Shown: positions 55,173 to 64,000 of the stretch, piece after piece
Numbering within the stretch: the first letter of the stretch is position 1
How the letters are laid out: the number at the start of each line of letters is the position of its first letter
Source of the DNA: Pseudomonas viridiflava
GTDB lineage: Bacteria; Pseudomonadota; Gammaproteobacteria; Pseudomonadales; Pseudomonadaceae
Assembly: GCF_900602065.1 (NCBI RefSeq)
Contig: NZ_UWFN01000347.1
Span: 124,001-188,000, forward strand
Direction: 5' to 3'
DNA length: 64,000 bases
Notes under the pieces: model-generated
What the model was told of the DNA's origin: nothing
Databases searched by the model: none
Seen by the model: only the letters and a program-made list of their open reading frames with translations
Program-made: the position numbers and the translations under genes

Positions 55173-55224
55173 CAACATCGCTCCCATAAAACAGAATGCC
55201 AACCATTGAATGGGAATGGCATTT

Positions 55225-55298
55225 CTGTAGGAGCTGCCGCAGGCTGCGAAGCATTCATCCTGACAGGCCGCTTTCGCAGCCTTCGGCAACTCCTACAG
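55225..55298. repeat. REP inverted pair, third subtype
   Basis: CTGTAGGAGCTGCCGCAGGC and near-perfect reverse complement around a GCATTCATCCTGACAGG centre, ending at 55298. Confidence 0.8.
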
Positions 55299-55323
55299 GT
55301 CCTGTGCTTGCTTCGCGATGTGC

Positions 55324-56283
55324 TTATGGCAAAAGAATCACTTTTTCCCCCGCGCCCTGATTCACCTCTTCGTATCGCGCCACGCCTTCGCTCAGCGGTG
55401 ACTCGACCAACCCGGTAGGCAGTTCCAGCGTGCCTTCGTCAAAGAAGCGACCGAACTGATCAAGCATCTTCGCGCAGGCTTTGCAGTCATAAAGCAGTGA
55501 ATTGATCCCCACCACCGAGCCGCCCTTGCGGTACAGCGCCAATGACGGCAGTTGCACATGGCCGTCCGCCGGAGCAGCAATGATCGCGATTCGGCCAAAG
55601 GTGGCCAAGGCAGGCACTGCTGCCGGAAGCCAGAAGCCGGTGGTATCGAAAATCACATCGGCACCGCTCTGGAAGACGCCATTGACCTGCGCGGCCAACT
55701 CCTCTGGTTTACCCAACAGAATGCCTTCGAAGCCTTGCTCTTGCAGCACAGCAATATGCTCCGGGCGACGCACTGCGCCGAGCACTCTGGCACCTAGAAT
55801 CCTGCCCAGCGCCAGCGCCGCACTGCCCACTGCGCCGTTTGCGCCGATGACCAGCAGACGCGTATCCGCAGTGACCAGGCTGCGCTGCAAGGCATCCCAC
55901 GCGGTGGTGTAAGGCACGCCCAGACTCGCCGCCTGACTGAAGTTCAACGCCTTGGGCTTGAGCGCGACACCCTGTGCAGGCAACGTCAGAAACTGCGCAT
56001 GAGAACCGTCGCGAAAGAAACCCGGCTCTTTACCGGTGCCCCAGACCTCCTGCCCCACAAGCTCCTTGGGACCTTCAATGACCACGCCCGCAAAATCCCG
56101 CCCAGGCACGCGCGGCAAGGTCGTGTAAGGAAAACGACCGAGCACGTTTTTGACGTCACTGGGATTCAGCCCCGCCGCTTTGACCTCGATCAGGACTTCA
56201 TCCTGAGCAGGCACAGGCATTGGCAGTTCGACGTATTGCAGCGCTTCAAGGTCGCCGGTTCTGGAAAATTGCAGGGCTTTCAT
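55324..56283 (-). CDS. MDR-superfamily quinone oxidoreductase-like protein
   Basis: 319 residues of the medium-chain dehydrogenase fold. GroES-like part: EVKAAGLNPSDVKNVLGRFP and RVPGRDFAGVV. NAD(P)-binding part: VIGANGAVGSAALALGRILGARVLG. No structural-zinc Cys cluster, so it belongs to the zinc-free quinone reductase group. Substrate unknown. Same direction as the XapX and AraC genes upstream. Confidence 0.88.
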   Translation of the reverse strand: MKALQFSRTGDLEALQYVELPMPVPAQDEVLIEVKAAGLNPSDVKNVLGRFPYTTLPRVPGRDFAGVVIEGPKELVGQEVWGTGKEPGFFRDGSHAQFLTLPAQGVALKPKALNFSQAASLGVPYTTAWDALQRSLVTADTRLLVIGANGAVGSAALALGRILGARVLGAVRRPEHIAVLQEQGFEGILLGKPEELAAQVNGVFQSGADVIFDTTGFWLPAAVPALATFGRIAIIAAPADGHVQLPSLALYRKGGSVVGINSLLYDCKACAKMLDQFGRFFDEGTLELPTGLVESPLSEGVARYEEVNQGAGEKVILLP

Positions 56284-56314
56284 GGAAGCCTCCCTTTAAG
56301 TACGAAATGAATGA

Positions 56315-56488
56315 TCAGGAGAGCCAGGTGGCAACAAGTTGCTTGCCCATCGGCCAAAGCTTTTCGCCCAGCAGCATGCCGGTCAGACCCACCAGTGCGA
56401 TGGCAGGCGGTGCGGGTGAACGGAAATCGAGAGCGCCGTAGAGCAGGCCGACGCCGATGCCAATGACGATGGAAATGAGGTAACTCAT
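56315..56488 (-). CDS. XapX-domain small membrane protein
   Basis: 57 residues, two hydrophobic helices: MSYLISIVIGIGVGLLYGAL, then PAPPAIALVGLTGMLLGE, ending KLWPMGKQLVATWLS. This is the XapX (DUF1427) pattern. It lies 31 bases upstream of the MDR gene, on the same strand, and the AraC regulator is next upstream, suggesting one small regulated set. Function unknown. Confidence 0.85.
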   Translation of the reverse strand: MSYLISIVIGIGVGLLYGALDFRSPAPPAIALVGLTGMLLGEKLWPMGKQLVATWLS

Positions 56489-56627
56489 GATGAACCCCGT
56501 GCAGAATTTGCTAATGCACGCAGTTTAGGGGCGGGAAAGAAAAGCTATCGGCCAAGGACTTCTGATTATCGGCCAGGTGAATACACGAAGGGACTTGGCA
56601 CCACGCTGTCGCACAGTAAACGGGATT

Positions 56628-56717
56628 TGTAGGAGCGCGCTTGCCCGCGATTCGGTCTGGCCGTCGATGAATATATTGCCTGTGCTGACGCGATCGCGGG
56701 CAAGCGCGCTCCTACAG
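56628..56717. repeat. REP inverted pair (REPIN)
   Basis: TGTAGGAGCGCGCTTGCCCG and its reverse complement, about 50 bases apart. The right arm overlaps the last codons of the AraC gene. Confidence 0.82.
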
Positions 56718-57479
56718 AACAGAATACTGCGAAGGCGCCACGCCCAGTTCGCGCCGGAACATGTCACTGAAACTGCTGGGGGAATAGCCCAGCGAGCGGG
56801 CGATGGTGCTCACGGGTACGCCCTGAATGATCTCGGCCACAGCAGTCGCCAGCTGCACTTGCCTGCGCCACTCCGCGAAGCCCATCCCTAATGCCCCCTG
56901 AAACAGGCGCGCCAGCGTTCGCACGCTTGCCCCGGTATTTTCGGCATGTTGCTCAAACGCAATGTCCAGCGAAGGCTCGCTCATGACCGCCTGACAAAGG
57001 CTCAGCAAGCGCCGGTCCGAATTGTCCGGCATGGGGATTTTGAGAATCGAGCGCTTGGCGCGCTGCAACTCCAATAGCGCCAGAGTCACCAATGCATCGT
57101 AGTACTCCGTCTCCTGATCATCAGCCTGAGTAACGAGCCCGAGAATCAACTCACGCAGTAAACGCCCGACTTCGAAAACCTGCACGGTTTTTTCCAGCGT
57201 GTCGGCAATGGCCGGACGCAGGTAGATGTTGCGCATCTCAAGATCAGTGACAACGCGAATCCCGTGCACCACGCCTGGCGGCAGCCACACGGCCCGCTGC
57301 GGCGGTACAACCAGAGCCTCCATCGGCGTTTCAACCCACATCACGCCTGAGGTGGCGTACAGCACCTGCCCCCACACATGTTCATGAGGCTCGATATAAC
57401 GTCCACGCGGGTAGGTGCGCGCCAAGGGTTGAACAGGCACGGCGGTATCAGAAAGGTCGGGAGGTGCAGCGAGGGCCAT
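56712..57479 (-). CDS. AraC-family transcriptional regulator with cupin sensor domain
   Basis: 255 residues from the ATG at 57477-57479; a GTG eleven codons upstream is possible. N-terminal cupin (YIEPHEHVWGQVLYATSGVMWVET, PPQRAVWLPPGVVHGI), C-terminal double helix-turn-helix (ASVRTLARLFQGALGMGFAEWRRQVQL and PVSTIARSLGYSPSSFSDMFRRELG). Likely controls the adjacent XapX-MDR genes; effector unknown. Confidence 0.9.
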   Translation of the reverse strand: MALAAPPDLSDTAVPVQPLARTYPRGRYIEPHEHVWGQVLYATSGVMWVETPMEALVVPPQRAVWLPPGVVHGIRVVTDLEMRNIYLRPAIADTLEKTVQVFEVGRLLRELILGLVTQADDQETEYYDALVTLALLELQRAKRSILKIPMPDNSDRRLLSLCQAVMSEPSLDIAFEQHAENTGASVRTLARLFQGALGMGFAEWRRQVQLATAVAEIIQGVPVSTIARSLGYSPSSFSDMFRRELGVAPSQYSVL

Positions 57480-57553
57480 GGGGAGTGACCGAGTCAGACT
57501 AAGTTGCAGCACATAGTAGCCGGACCTGAGGCGGGAAAATTGTATCTACGGGT

Positions 57554-57634
57554 TGTGGGATCGGCTTTAGCCAGGAAGATCAAGGTAGACATGTGCCTAC
57601 CGAAGTTTTGTCTTCCCGGCTAAAGCCGGTCCCA
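57554..57634. repeat. REP inverted pair, GGCTTTAGCC type
   Basis: GTGGGATCGGCTTTAGCC at 57554 and GGCTAAAGCCGGTCCCA near 57619-57634 pair imperfectly. Between the AraC and oprD-like genes. Confidence 0.7.
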
Positions 57635-57651
57635 TGCCCTTTACACGATCA

Positions 57652-58938
57652 TCAGAAAACGTTGATCGGGTAGTCAACGAAGATACGGGTTTCGTTGCCG
57701 CTAACGTTGTATTCGCTGGCGTTGTTGGACACACGCAGGAACGAGTTGCGCAGACGCAGGGACAAGTCCTTGGCCGGGCCGCTCTGCACGACGTAGGTCA
57801 GCTGGCTGAAGATTTCACGCTCGGTGCCGTTGCCACGAGTAGTGCCGTCATCAATGTTGCTACCGCGCACATAGGCAGTCTTGTAGCTCAGACCTGGAGT
57901 GACCAGACCGGACAGGTCAACGCCGTAGGCTGCTTGCCACGAACGCTCGTCCTTGCCGTTGAAGTCGGACCAGTAAGAGTTCGCCAGGTAGATCGTGTTA
58001 CCACCATCACCGAAACCGCCTGCGCTCTGGTAGCCGCTGTAGTTGTAGCCGGTTTCGCCGGTGCTACGCTGATGAGCCAGGGTGAAGGAGTGGATGCCAA
58101 CAGCCCAGGTAGCCGCCAGGCTCCAGATCTTGTTGTCACGGGCGCCAGCTTCAGTAGAGGCCGAGAAGTTTTTGTCCATCTTGGTCTTGTAGCCGTTGAA
58201 GTCGAACGTCAACGACTGATCAGGAGCCAGAGCAAAAACGTAGTTCAGGTTCACGTACTGCTTCTTGAAAACGTCTTCGTTGTCGGAAGCGTAGAACGCA
58301 CCAGTGAGCTCATCGGTGAACTTGTAGCTGGCACCGTAAACGTTGATGCTTTTCAGGCGACCGCTGTCACGCCCTTCGGCAGACTTGCGGGCTTCCTGAG
58401 TGAAGCGACCCACGTTGATTTCCAGGCCATCGATCTCTTTGGAAGTGACCAAAGTACCGGTGAAGCTTTCTGGCAACAGACGACCGTTGTCATAGCTCAA
58501 GACTGGCAGAGCAGGCATTTGGTCGCCGTACTTGATGACAGTATTGGAGATACGTGCTTTGACGGCAGCGCCGGCACGAGCGAGATCATCGGCAGCTTCA
58601 CCGCTGTCGCCCTTCTTGAAGAAGTCGATACCGCCAGCGCCGCTACGGCCTTTACCGCCGTCCAGACGAACAGCGTACAGACCGAAAGCGTCGACGCCCA
58701 GGCCGATGGTGCCTTGGGTGAAACCGGATGCGAAGTTGGCGGTGAACGCCTGGCCCCACTCAGCGCGATCCGAGTTCGGCGCGACGTTTTTGTAATCACG
58801 ATTGATATAAGCGTTGCGCAGTGCGAGATTCAGGTGGCTGTCTTCAACAAAGCCTTTGGAATCTGCCTGGCTGTCTGCCATGACCTGCCCAGCACTGATC
58901 AGACCCAGCGCGAGCAAACTGATGCGTTTGTTAAGCAT
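57652..58938 (-). CDS. OprD-family outer-membrane porin
   Basis: 428 residues: signal peptide (MLNKRISLLALGLISAGQVMA), then SKGFVEDSHLNLALRNAYINRDY, the OprD-family opening; an 18-strand barrel ending ETRIFVDYPINVF with terminal Phe. Substrate-specific channel for amino acids or aromatic acids; which one cannot be told. Single gene. Confidence 0.93.
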   Translation of the reverse strand: MLNKRISLLALGLISAGQVMADSQADSKGFVEDSHLNLALRNAYINRDYKNVAPNSDRAEWGQAFTANFASGFTQGTIGLGVDAFGLYAVRLDGGKGRSGAGGIDFFKKGDSGEAADDLARAGAAVKARISNTVIKYGDQMPALPVLSYDNGRLLPESFTGTLVTSKEIDGLEINVGRFTQEARKSAEGRDSGRLKSINVYGASYKFTDELTGAFYASDNEDVFKKQYVNLNYVFALAPDQSLTFDFNGYKTKMDKNFSASTEAGARDNKIWSLAATWAVGIHSFTLAHQRSTGETGYNYSGYQSAGGFGDGGNTIYLANSYWSDFNGKDERSWQAAYGVDLSGLVTPGLSYKTAYVRGSNIDDGTTRGNGTEREIFSQLTYVVQSGPAKDLSLRLRNSFLRVSNNASEYNVSGNETRIFVDYPINVF

Positions 58939-59184
58939 TTCTAGTCGTCCTTTTTCTGCGAATTGATCACGCGCTGTGGTGATAACCGTGGGGTTATCTG
59001 CGACTCCCGAATCTCATATTCGAGGAGTCCGCACGAAGTCATCGCAGTGGACTACTGATGCACGTACATGGCGCAGTGCCACAGGCGGAGGAGACGAATC
59101 CTAGCCGCCGGTCATAAAACTGTCAATTTACGAAACTTTCTATGCTTAGAACTGTCTGGCTCGGCTCTTTTGGAAGAGCTGATC

Positions 59185-59385
59185 TCAGTCCTTGAGCACG
59201 CTTAAAAGAGCCTCAAGTTCGGCCTCATCAAAAAGGCCTGCCGGGTAACGCTGCAGCAGCATCTGCCTGACATCCGGTCGCTGAGGTTTACGCATACTGG
59301 TCGTCCTTAACCAGTCAGCCATCATCTGGCGCGCTTCGCTACTAGCAGACAAACCACGAGCGCGGTGCTCTATACCTGCGTTCAT
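59185..59385 (-). CDS. Small hypothetical protein
   Basis: 66 residues starting at the ATG at 59383-59385 behind AAGAGG. Charged, helical (SASSEARQMMADWLRTT; FDEAELEALLSVLKD). No known domain. Lies between oprD-like and agmatine deiminase; it may be a genuine small gene, given the good ribosome site. Confidence 0.6.
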   Translation of the reverse strand: MNAGIEHRARGLSASSEARQMMADWLRTTSMRKPQRPDVRQMLLQRYPAGLFDEAELEALLSVLKD

Positions 59386-59511
59386 AGGACAACCTCTTAA
59401 GTCGTGAGGGGCTCAATGTACTGACGCTTTGTGACAGAAAGGCTAAGAGGTGAACGTTCCGATACTGGCTGGCGACCTATCCAGAAGGTCATACGCCAGA
59501 AGCGTTACCCA

Positions 59512-59538
59512 CAAAAAAGCCCATCACCTGGATGGGCT
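59512..59538 (-). terminator. Rho-independent terminator of the agmatine deiminase gene
   Basis: Stem GCCCATC (59519-59525) / GATGGGC (59531-59537), five-base loop, with an A run at 59513-59518 that reads as T on the minus strand; 58 bases after the stop codon. Confidence 0.85.
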
Positions 59539-59595
59539 TGATCACAGCAAGAACGGAGCCAACTGTGTAACGCGATTGTAACCGCGACCTGAAAA

Positions 59596-60702
59596 TCAGG
59601 CCCGATGAGGCGCGGGCTGCTGCTGAGTCAGACAGTGGATGTTGCCACCGCCGAGCAACAGTTCGCGGCCTGGCACCATGACAACCTCGTGCTCCGGAAA
59701 CAGTTGCTGCAGGATTTCAAACGCTTTTTGGTCCATCGGATCGTCAAAGCTGGGGGCAATAATGCCGCCATTTACGATCAGAAAGTTCACATAGGAACCC
59801 GCCAGACGCACCGAAGGGTTGCGTTCCTGGCTGCCGTGCACCTGATCGACGCCCGCGCATTCTTCTTCGGTAGCAAACAAAGGCCCAGGGATTGGCATCT
59901 TGTGAACGATGAATGCCCTGCCCTTTGCGTCACGGGTGTTTTCCAAAATACTCAATGCCGCGTGACACCGTGGGTAGTTGGGGTCTTTGGGATCATCGGT
60001 CCAGGCCAGCAACACTTCGCCGGGGCGCACGTAACAGCAGAAGTTATCGACATGTCCGTCGGTTTCGTCGTTGAACAGCCCGTCTGGCAGCCAGATAACT
60101 TTATCCACCGCCAGATTGGCGCTGAGTACCGCTTCAATCTCTTCACGGGAAAGGTGCGGATTACGATTACGGTTGAGCAGACACTCTTCGGTCGTGATCA
60201 ACGTGCCTTCACCATCAACATGGATCGAGCCGCCCTCCAGAACGAAGCCGGGGGTCACATAACGTGGGCACCGTTCGATTTCCAGTACTTTGCTGGCCAG
60301 TTGTGAATCGAGATTCCAGGGGGAATACAGACCGCCATCGAAACCGCCCCAGGCATTGAAGTCCCAGTCCACGCCGCGCACTTCGCCCTGATTGTTGATG
60401 ACGAAGGTCGGGCCGGTATCACGTACCCAGGCGTCGTCGTTACTGATTTCCACCACACGGATGTTTGGCACATCAAGGCGCGCACGGGCGTTGTCGTATT
60501 GCGCAGCAGACACAGCAACGGTCACTGGCTCGAAGCGCGCGATGGCCTTGGCGACAGCAACGTGGGCAGTCTGGACCGGCTTGCCACCCAGACGCCAGTT
60601 GTCAGGGCGCTCAGGCCAGACCATCCAGGTCTGGGTCTGCGGAGCCCATTCGGCGGGCATATGGAAGCCGTCGGCGCGTGGCGTGCTGTTGAGAGTGGTC
60701 AT
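59596..60702 (-). CDS. aguA: Agmatine deiminase
   Basis: Converts agmatine to N-carbamoylputrescine in polyamine metabolism. 368 residues, the family length. Guanidino-modifying fold with NDDAWVRDTGPTFV, NAWGGFDGGLYSPW, TEECLLNRNRNP, ETDGHVDNFCCYV and the catalytic Cys in LGGGNIHCLTQQ. The carbamoylputrescine amidase partner (aguB) is not in the window. Confidence 0.95.
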   Translation of the reverse strand: MTTLNSTPRADGFHMPAEWAPQTQTWMVWPERPDNWRLGGKPVQTAHVAVAKAIARFEPVTVAVSAAQYDNARARLDVPNIRVVEISNDDAWVRDTGPTFVINNQGEVRGVDWDFNAWGGFDGGLYSPWNLDSQLASKVLEIERCPRYVTPGFVLEGGSIHVDGEGTLITTEECLLNRNRNPHLSREEIEAVLSANLAVDKVIWLPDGLFNDETDGHVDNFCCYVRPGEVLLAWTDDPKDPNYPRCHAALSILENTRDAKGRAFIVHKMPIPGPLFATEEECAGVDQVHGSQERNPSVRLAGSYVNFLIVNGGIIAPSFDDPMDQKAFEILQQLFPEHEVVMVPGRELLLGGGNIHCLTQQQPAPHRA

Positions 60703-60887
60703 GGGGGATCAGGACTCCAGTGAGGCGTCGAATCGAACAATCGATAATTGGCGCCTTTATAGACGATAAAAATCGGGTTTAAAAGCCAAAAAATGGAAAA
60801 TACAGCTATATTTCAAAAACCAAAACCGATATAAATCTGCAAACTATGTCTATAGGCGCGCCGCCGTCGCGCATCGAGCATAGAACC

Positions 60888-60961
60888 CTGTAGGAGCTGC
60901 CGAAGGCTGCGATCGCGGTGTATCAGGAGCAATGCTTCGCAGCCTTCGGCAGCTCCTACAG
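60888..60961. repeat. REP inverted pair, third subtype
   Basis: CTGTAGGAGCTGCCGAAGGC at 60888 and its reverse complement ending 60961. It fills part of the 328-base gap between agmatine deiminase and the aminotransferase fusion; the rest of the gap is A+T-rich and probably holds the agmatine deiminase promoter. Confidence 0.82.
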
Positions 60962-61030
60962 AAATGCATTTCAATCCAGTGGTTGCCTATTGTTTTATGA
61001 AAGCGGCTTTAGCTGCGAGGGCGTCAGCAG

Positions 61031-63943
61031 TCACTCCAGCTCAGCCAACACCTTCGACACACTATCCACAAAAAAGTCCACGCTCTGTCGGGTGGTACAC
61101 ATCGGCGGTTTGATTTTGAGGATGTTCAGGTAATCGCCTGTTGGCTGCATAAAGATGCCCAGCTCTCGCAGCCGGTCGCACAGGTAAGTCGTTTCTTCGG
61201 TCGCAGGCTCCAGGCTCTGGCGATTGCGTACCAATTCGACACCCAGATAAAAGCCCATGCCATGGACTGCACCGACCAGTGGATGGACATCAGTCAGGGC
61301 TTGCAGCCGGGCTTTGAAATGCGCGCCAACGACCTCGGCGTTTTCCCAAAGTTTTTCTTCCTCCATGACATCCAGCACGGCCATGCCTATTCGGCAACTG
61401 ACCGGGCTGCCGCCTGCCGATGAGAAGAAATACCCTTCGACCTCCAGCGCTTCGGCAATCTCGCGCCGGGTGATGACGGCTCCCAGCGGATGGCCGTTGC
61501 CCATACCTTTGGCCATGGTAATGATGTCCGGAACCACTCCTTGCTCCTCGAACCCCCAGAAGTAGTGGCCCAGGCGGCCGTAACCGACCTGTACTTCATC
61601 GGCGATGCACACGCCGCCCTGCTCTCTGACTTTCTGGTAAACCTGCTGCAGATAACCCGGCGGCAGTGAAATCCCGCCCGCATTACCGTACACCGGCTCA
61701 CAGATGAAGCCTGCGACCTGCCGCTGTTGTGCGGCCAATTGCTGCAAGACGTGCTCGACACTACGCACATACTGCGGCGCACTGTCCGCGCCACGGAACT
61801 CGCCGCGATAGGTATTTGGTGCCGTCACAGGGTGCACCCAGTCTGGCCGCGTACTGAGCGCCTGAGGGTTGTCGGCGATAGAAGTGGAGATGGCATCCGT
61901 TGCCACCGACCAACCGTGATACGCCTCCAGCACGCTGAGCATGTCGCGTCCGCCGCTGTAGGCCCACGCCAGACGAATCGCCAGATCATTGGCTTCGGTG
62001 CCGCTATTGACCAGAAAGACCCGATCCATGCCCTCCGGGGCCAGCTTGAGCAGACGTTCGGAGAACTCGGCAATCGCTGCGTAATGAAAGCGCGAGTTGG
62101 TGTTGAGTAGCGACCATTGCCGGCCTGCTTCCAACGCCATGCGTGGATGACCGTGACCGAGTACCGCCACATTGTTGAGCATGTCCAGGTAAGAGCGGCC
62201 CTGCATGTCGATCAAATGATTGCGCCAGCCCCGCTCGATCTGCGGTGGCGCCTGATAATAGTGTTTTTGCGAGCGGGCAAAACTGGCGTCACGGCGCGCC
62301 AGCAACTCTGCGGAATCCGGCAACGGAGGCGCATCACAGTCAAACCCCAGCAGCGCAGCAGGTGACGGGCACAATGCCCGCCATGCTTTAGCCCAGGACG
62401 GCGTCGCGAACAATGGCGGATTAAGGTCTGGAGCCGAACACAGTTGCAACAGCAATGACCCGTTGGCGTGACCGATCAACTCACCGGCGGCAACGCTGGC
62501 ACCCGGCGTCAGCTCCAGGGTTGCACCCCAGATTCTCAGGTTCATTTGGGGGCCAGCCAGCAGCAGCGCCGAGTCTGCGGTGAGCCGTAGCGTACCGCCG
62601 AAAGGTGCATGCAACGCGGTGGCATTCATCACATGCAGCTCGACGTGCAGGGCAAAGGTTTCAGGCTCCCTGGCGGTATCGATCAGCGTGCGTGACAAGC
62701 GATATTCACCGAACCGGCTGGATGACTGACCGCTGACATGCGCGGCTTGCTTGAGTAAAAGCTCGTCGATGCCGTTTTGCGTCCAGTTACCCGCGGCAAA
62801 ATGCTCGCTGAGTACCCCAAGATCAACTTGTCGAAACTCACGTCCGACGAGGCTGGGCAATAATGGCTGGAAGTCCTGGGTCAAAACCTGCGGACCACTG
62901 ACGTTCACCGCGGCAAGAATCGCTGCCTCCATCAGCACCATCGGTACCGACGTCGCCAGATCGAAGATGCCCCACTCACTGTCGATGTTGGCCTGAATAT
63001 AGGCATTGCCAGGTTCGACACTGGCTTGCTGTGCACTGCTGAGCACCAATACTGCCGAGCGAGCCACGATCAAAGGCCATAGGGCCTGAAGCTCTTCAAG
63101 TTGCAGCGGATTGATAGCGTGATAAGCACGAATTGCTGGCAGGATGTACAGCGGGTCGCCATCAGCATGGTTCAGCAATGCAGCGCAGGTCACCGACAGG
63201 TCGGCGACTCGCCACGTACTGACCAGATCACCAAAATCGATCAAGCCTTGCAACTGCCATTGCAAGTGAGCATCCCGCGCCCACACAACGTTGTATTCAG
63301 TGATATCCAGATGCACGGTCTGCACCGGCAACTTCGCGATCAGTGGGGCCAGGCGTCTTTGCGCCTGCTCGGCTGCCTGCGCGAGACACGCACGCTCGTC
63401 CTCACTCTCAATGACCGGCAACAAATGCTTGATCAATGCCTGAGCGTGGCGCGGGTCCCATTGCAGAACGCGATCAAGCCCTGGATGTTCAAGGCTGGCA
63501 AGAGAGCGGTCCACCCGGGCACACAGCTCGCCCAGCCCCAGCACAACATCGAGCGGCAGATGGCTCATATGGCTGAGGGCCTGACCGTCGATAAAATCCA
63601 GTAGCCTGGCGTGCACGGCATGTCCGCCGATCTCCAGTGACAAGAGTTGCTCGCCGGTATCTGCCAGCCTCACACCCGGCACCCGGACAGACGAACCCGC
63701 GCCCAGATGCCACAGCGCCGCATGCTGTGCGTCCAGCTCCAACGGAGAGTAATCCCCGTGGCAGATTTTCAGTACAAAGCGCTGCGCTCCGGTGTCCAGC
63801 AGAAAGTTGCGGTCCTGCTGGCTACCCAGTTCCTTCAGCGTGCCGCTCAATCCGTAATGCTGCTCCAGCAACTGCAGCGCCTGCTCGGCAGTGACCTCTG
63901 GACAAGGCAGGCTGGAACGACGAATCAGGGTGGCGAGCGGCAT
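61031..63943 (-). CDS. Fusion of APH-like kinase, M23-like middle domain and class III aminotransferase
   Basis: 970 residues. N-terminal third (about 1-340): aminoglycoside phosphotransferase-like kinase with RNFLLDTGAQRFVLKI, VHLDITEYNVVW (catalytic loop) and GLIDFGDLVSTW. Middle (about 390-530): beta-rich region ending HAPFGGTLRLTADSALLLAG...GASVAAGELIGHANGS, which resembles a lysostaphin/M23 fold without obvious metal ligands. C-terminal part (about 560-970): class III aminotransferase with GTEANDLAIRLA, EPVYGNAGGISLPPGYL, IADEVQVGYGRLG and PLP Lys in TMAKGMGNGHP. Substrate unknown; the proximity to agmatine deiminase hints at amine metabolism. Confidence 0.88.
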   Translation of the reverse strand: MPLATLIRRSSLPCPEVTAEQALQLLEQHYGLSGTLKELGSQQDRNFLLDTGAQRFVLKICHGDYSPLELDAQHAALWHLGAGSSVRVPGVRLADTGEQLLSLEIGGHAVHARLLDFIDGQALSHMSHLPLDVVLGLGELCARVDRSLASLEHPGLDRVLQWDPRHAQALIKHLLPVIESEDERACLAQAAEQAQRRLAPLIAKLPVQTVHLDITEYNVVWARDAHLQWQLQGLIDFGDLVSTWRVADLSVTCAALLNHADGDPLYILPAIRAYHAINPLQLEELQALWPLIVARSAVLVLSSAQQASVEPGNAYIQANIDSEWGIFDLATSVPMVLMEAAILAAVNVSGPQVLTQDFQPLLPSLVGREFRQVDLGVLSEHFAAGNWTQNGIDELLLKQAAHVSGQSSSRFGEYRLSRTLIDTAREPETFALHVELHVMNATALHAPFGGTLRLTADSALLLAGPQMNLRIWGATLELTPGASVAAGELIGHANGSLLLQLCSAPDLNPPLFATPSWAKAWRALCPSPAALLGFDCDAPPLPDSAELLARRDASFARSQKHYYQAPPQIERGWRNHLIDMQGRSYLDMLNNVAVLGHGHPRMALEAGRQWSLLNTNSRFHYAAIAEFSERLLKLAPEGMDRVFLVNSGTEANDLAIRLAWAYSGGRDMLSVLEAYHGWSVATDAISTSIADNPQALSTRPDWVHPVTAPNTYRGEFRGADSAPQYVRSVEHVLQQLAAQQRQVAGFICEPVYGNAGGISLPPGYLQQVYQKVREQGGVCIADEVQVGYGRLGHYFWGFEEQGVVPDIITMAKGMGNGHPLGAVITRREIAEALEVEGYFFSSAGGSPVSCRIGMAVLDVMEEEKLWENAEVVGAHFKARLQALTDVHPLVGAVHGMGFYLGVELVRNRQSLEPATEETTYLCDRLRELGIFMQPTGDYLNILKIKPPMCTTRQSVDFFVDSVSKVLAELE

Positions 63944-64000
63944 GCAACAACCTCGGTCTGGTTATACACAATGGGATAAGTTTCACAGAGCGACAACTAT

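Noticed and set aside
57634..58944. 436-codon plus-strand open frame
   Set aside because: Mirror of the OprD-family porin gene; no ribosome site or domain.

Overview
The window is Pseudomonas chromosome, most likely from the P. syringae / P. fluorescens side of the genus. The reasons are the gene order chpA-pilJ-pilI-pilH-pilG / gshB-tonB-yqgE-yqgF-pyrR-pyrB-pyrC' / pilT / yggS-proC-yggT, which is the pil-chp neighbourhood known from P. aeruginosa; the many REP/REPIN palindromes between genes; an OprD-type porin; and a DUF6124 gene with its structured leader. Core genes are GC-rich. The stretch from about 24.4 to 28.1 kb is visibly richer in A+T.

Layout. 1-20.4 kb is core: the twitching-motility chemosensory cluster on the minus strand (chpA runs off the left edge; pilK is missing), glutathione synthetase, a TonB-like protein, the YqgE/YqgF pair, pyrimidine genes (with a catalytically dead pyrC'), an NlpC/P60 hydrolase, pilT, yggS-proC-yggT and a J-domain protein. 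At 20,676 lies a tRNA-Thr(TGT). Just 3' of it begins a genomic island (about 20.75 to 35.8-36.1 kb): a P4-type tyrosine integrase, a palindrome-rich non-coding stretch, a second tyrosine recombinase coupled to a small partner, orphan genes, IS debris, and then a six-gene minus-strand operon. From 36.3 to 64 kb the chromosome looks native again: a DUF6124 gene behind a structured leader, an NCS1 transporter/MBL hydrolase pair, a CAP-domain protein, a two-partner secretion locus (FhaC plus a 2653-residue FhaB/CdiA-like exoprotein with an overlapping membrane protein that may be its immunity factor), HigBA, an Aer-like receptor, an MDR oxidoreductase, an AraC regulator, an OprD porin, agmatine deiminase and a kinase/aminotransferase fusion.

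The most interesting part is the operon at 28,069-35,224, read right to left: a sigma-70-region-4-like regulator, a small putative regulator, a 1128-residue IrrE-protease/UvrD-helicase/RecB-like protein, a three-repeat ubiquitin-like protein, a ThiF/E1-type adenylyltransferase and a DUF6527 protein. Four of the five junctions are overlaps or gaps of 2 bases, so the genes are almost certainly co-expressed. It reads as a ubiquitin-like conjugation module tied to a DNA-processing enzyme and a built-in transcriptional switch, on a mobile island. That is the profile of an anti-phage defence system. Function is inferred from domain content and context; nothing in the sequence proves it.
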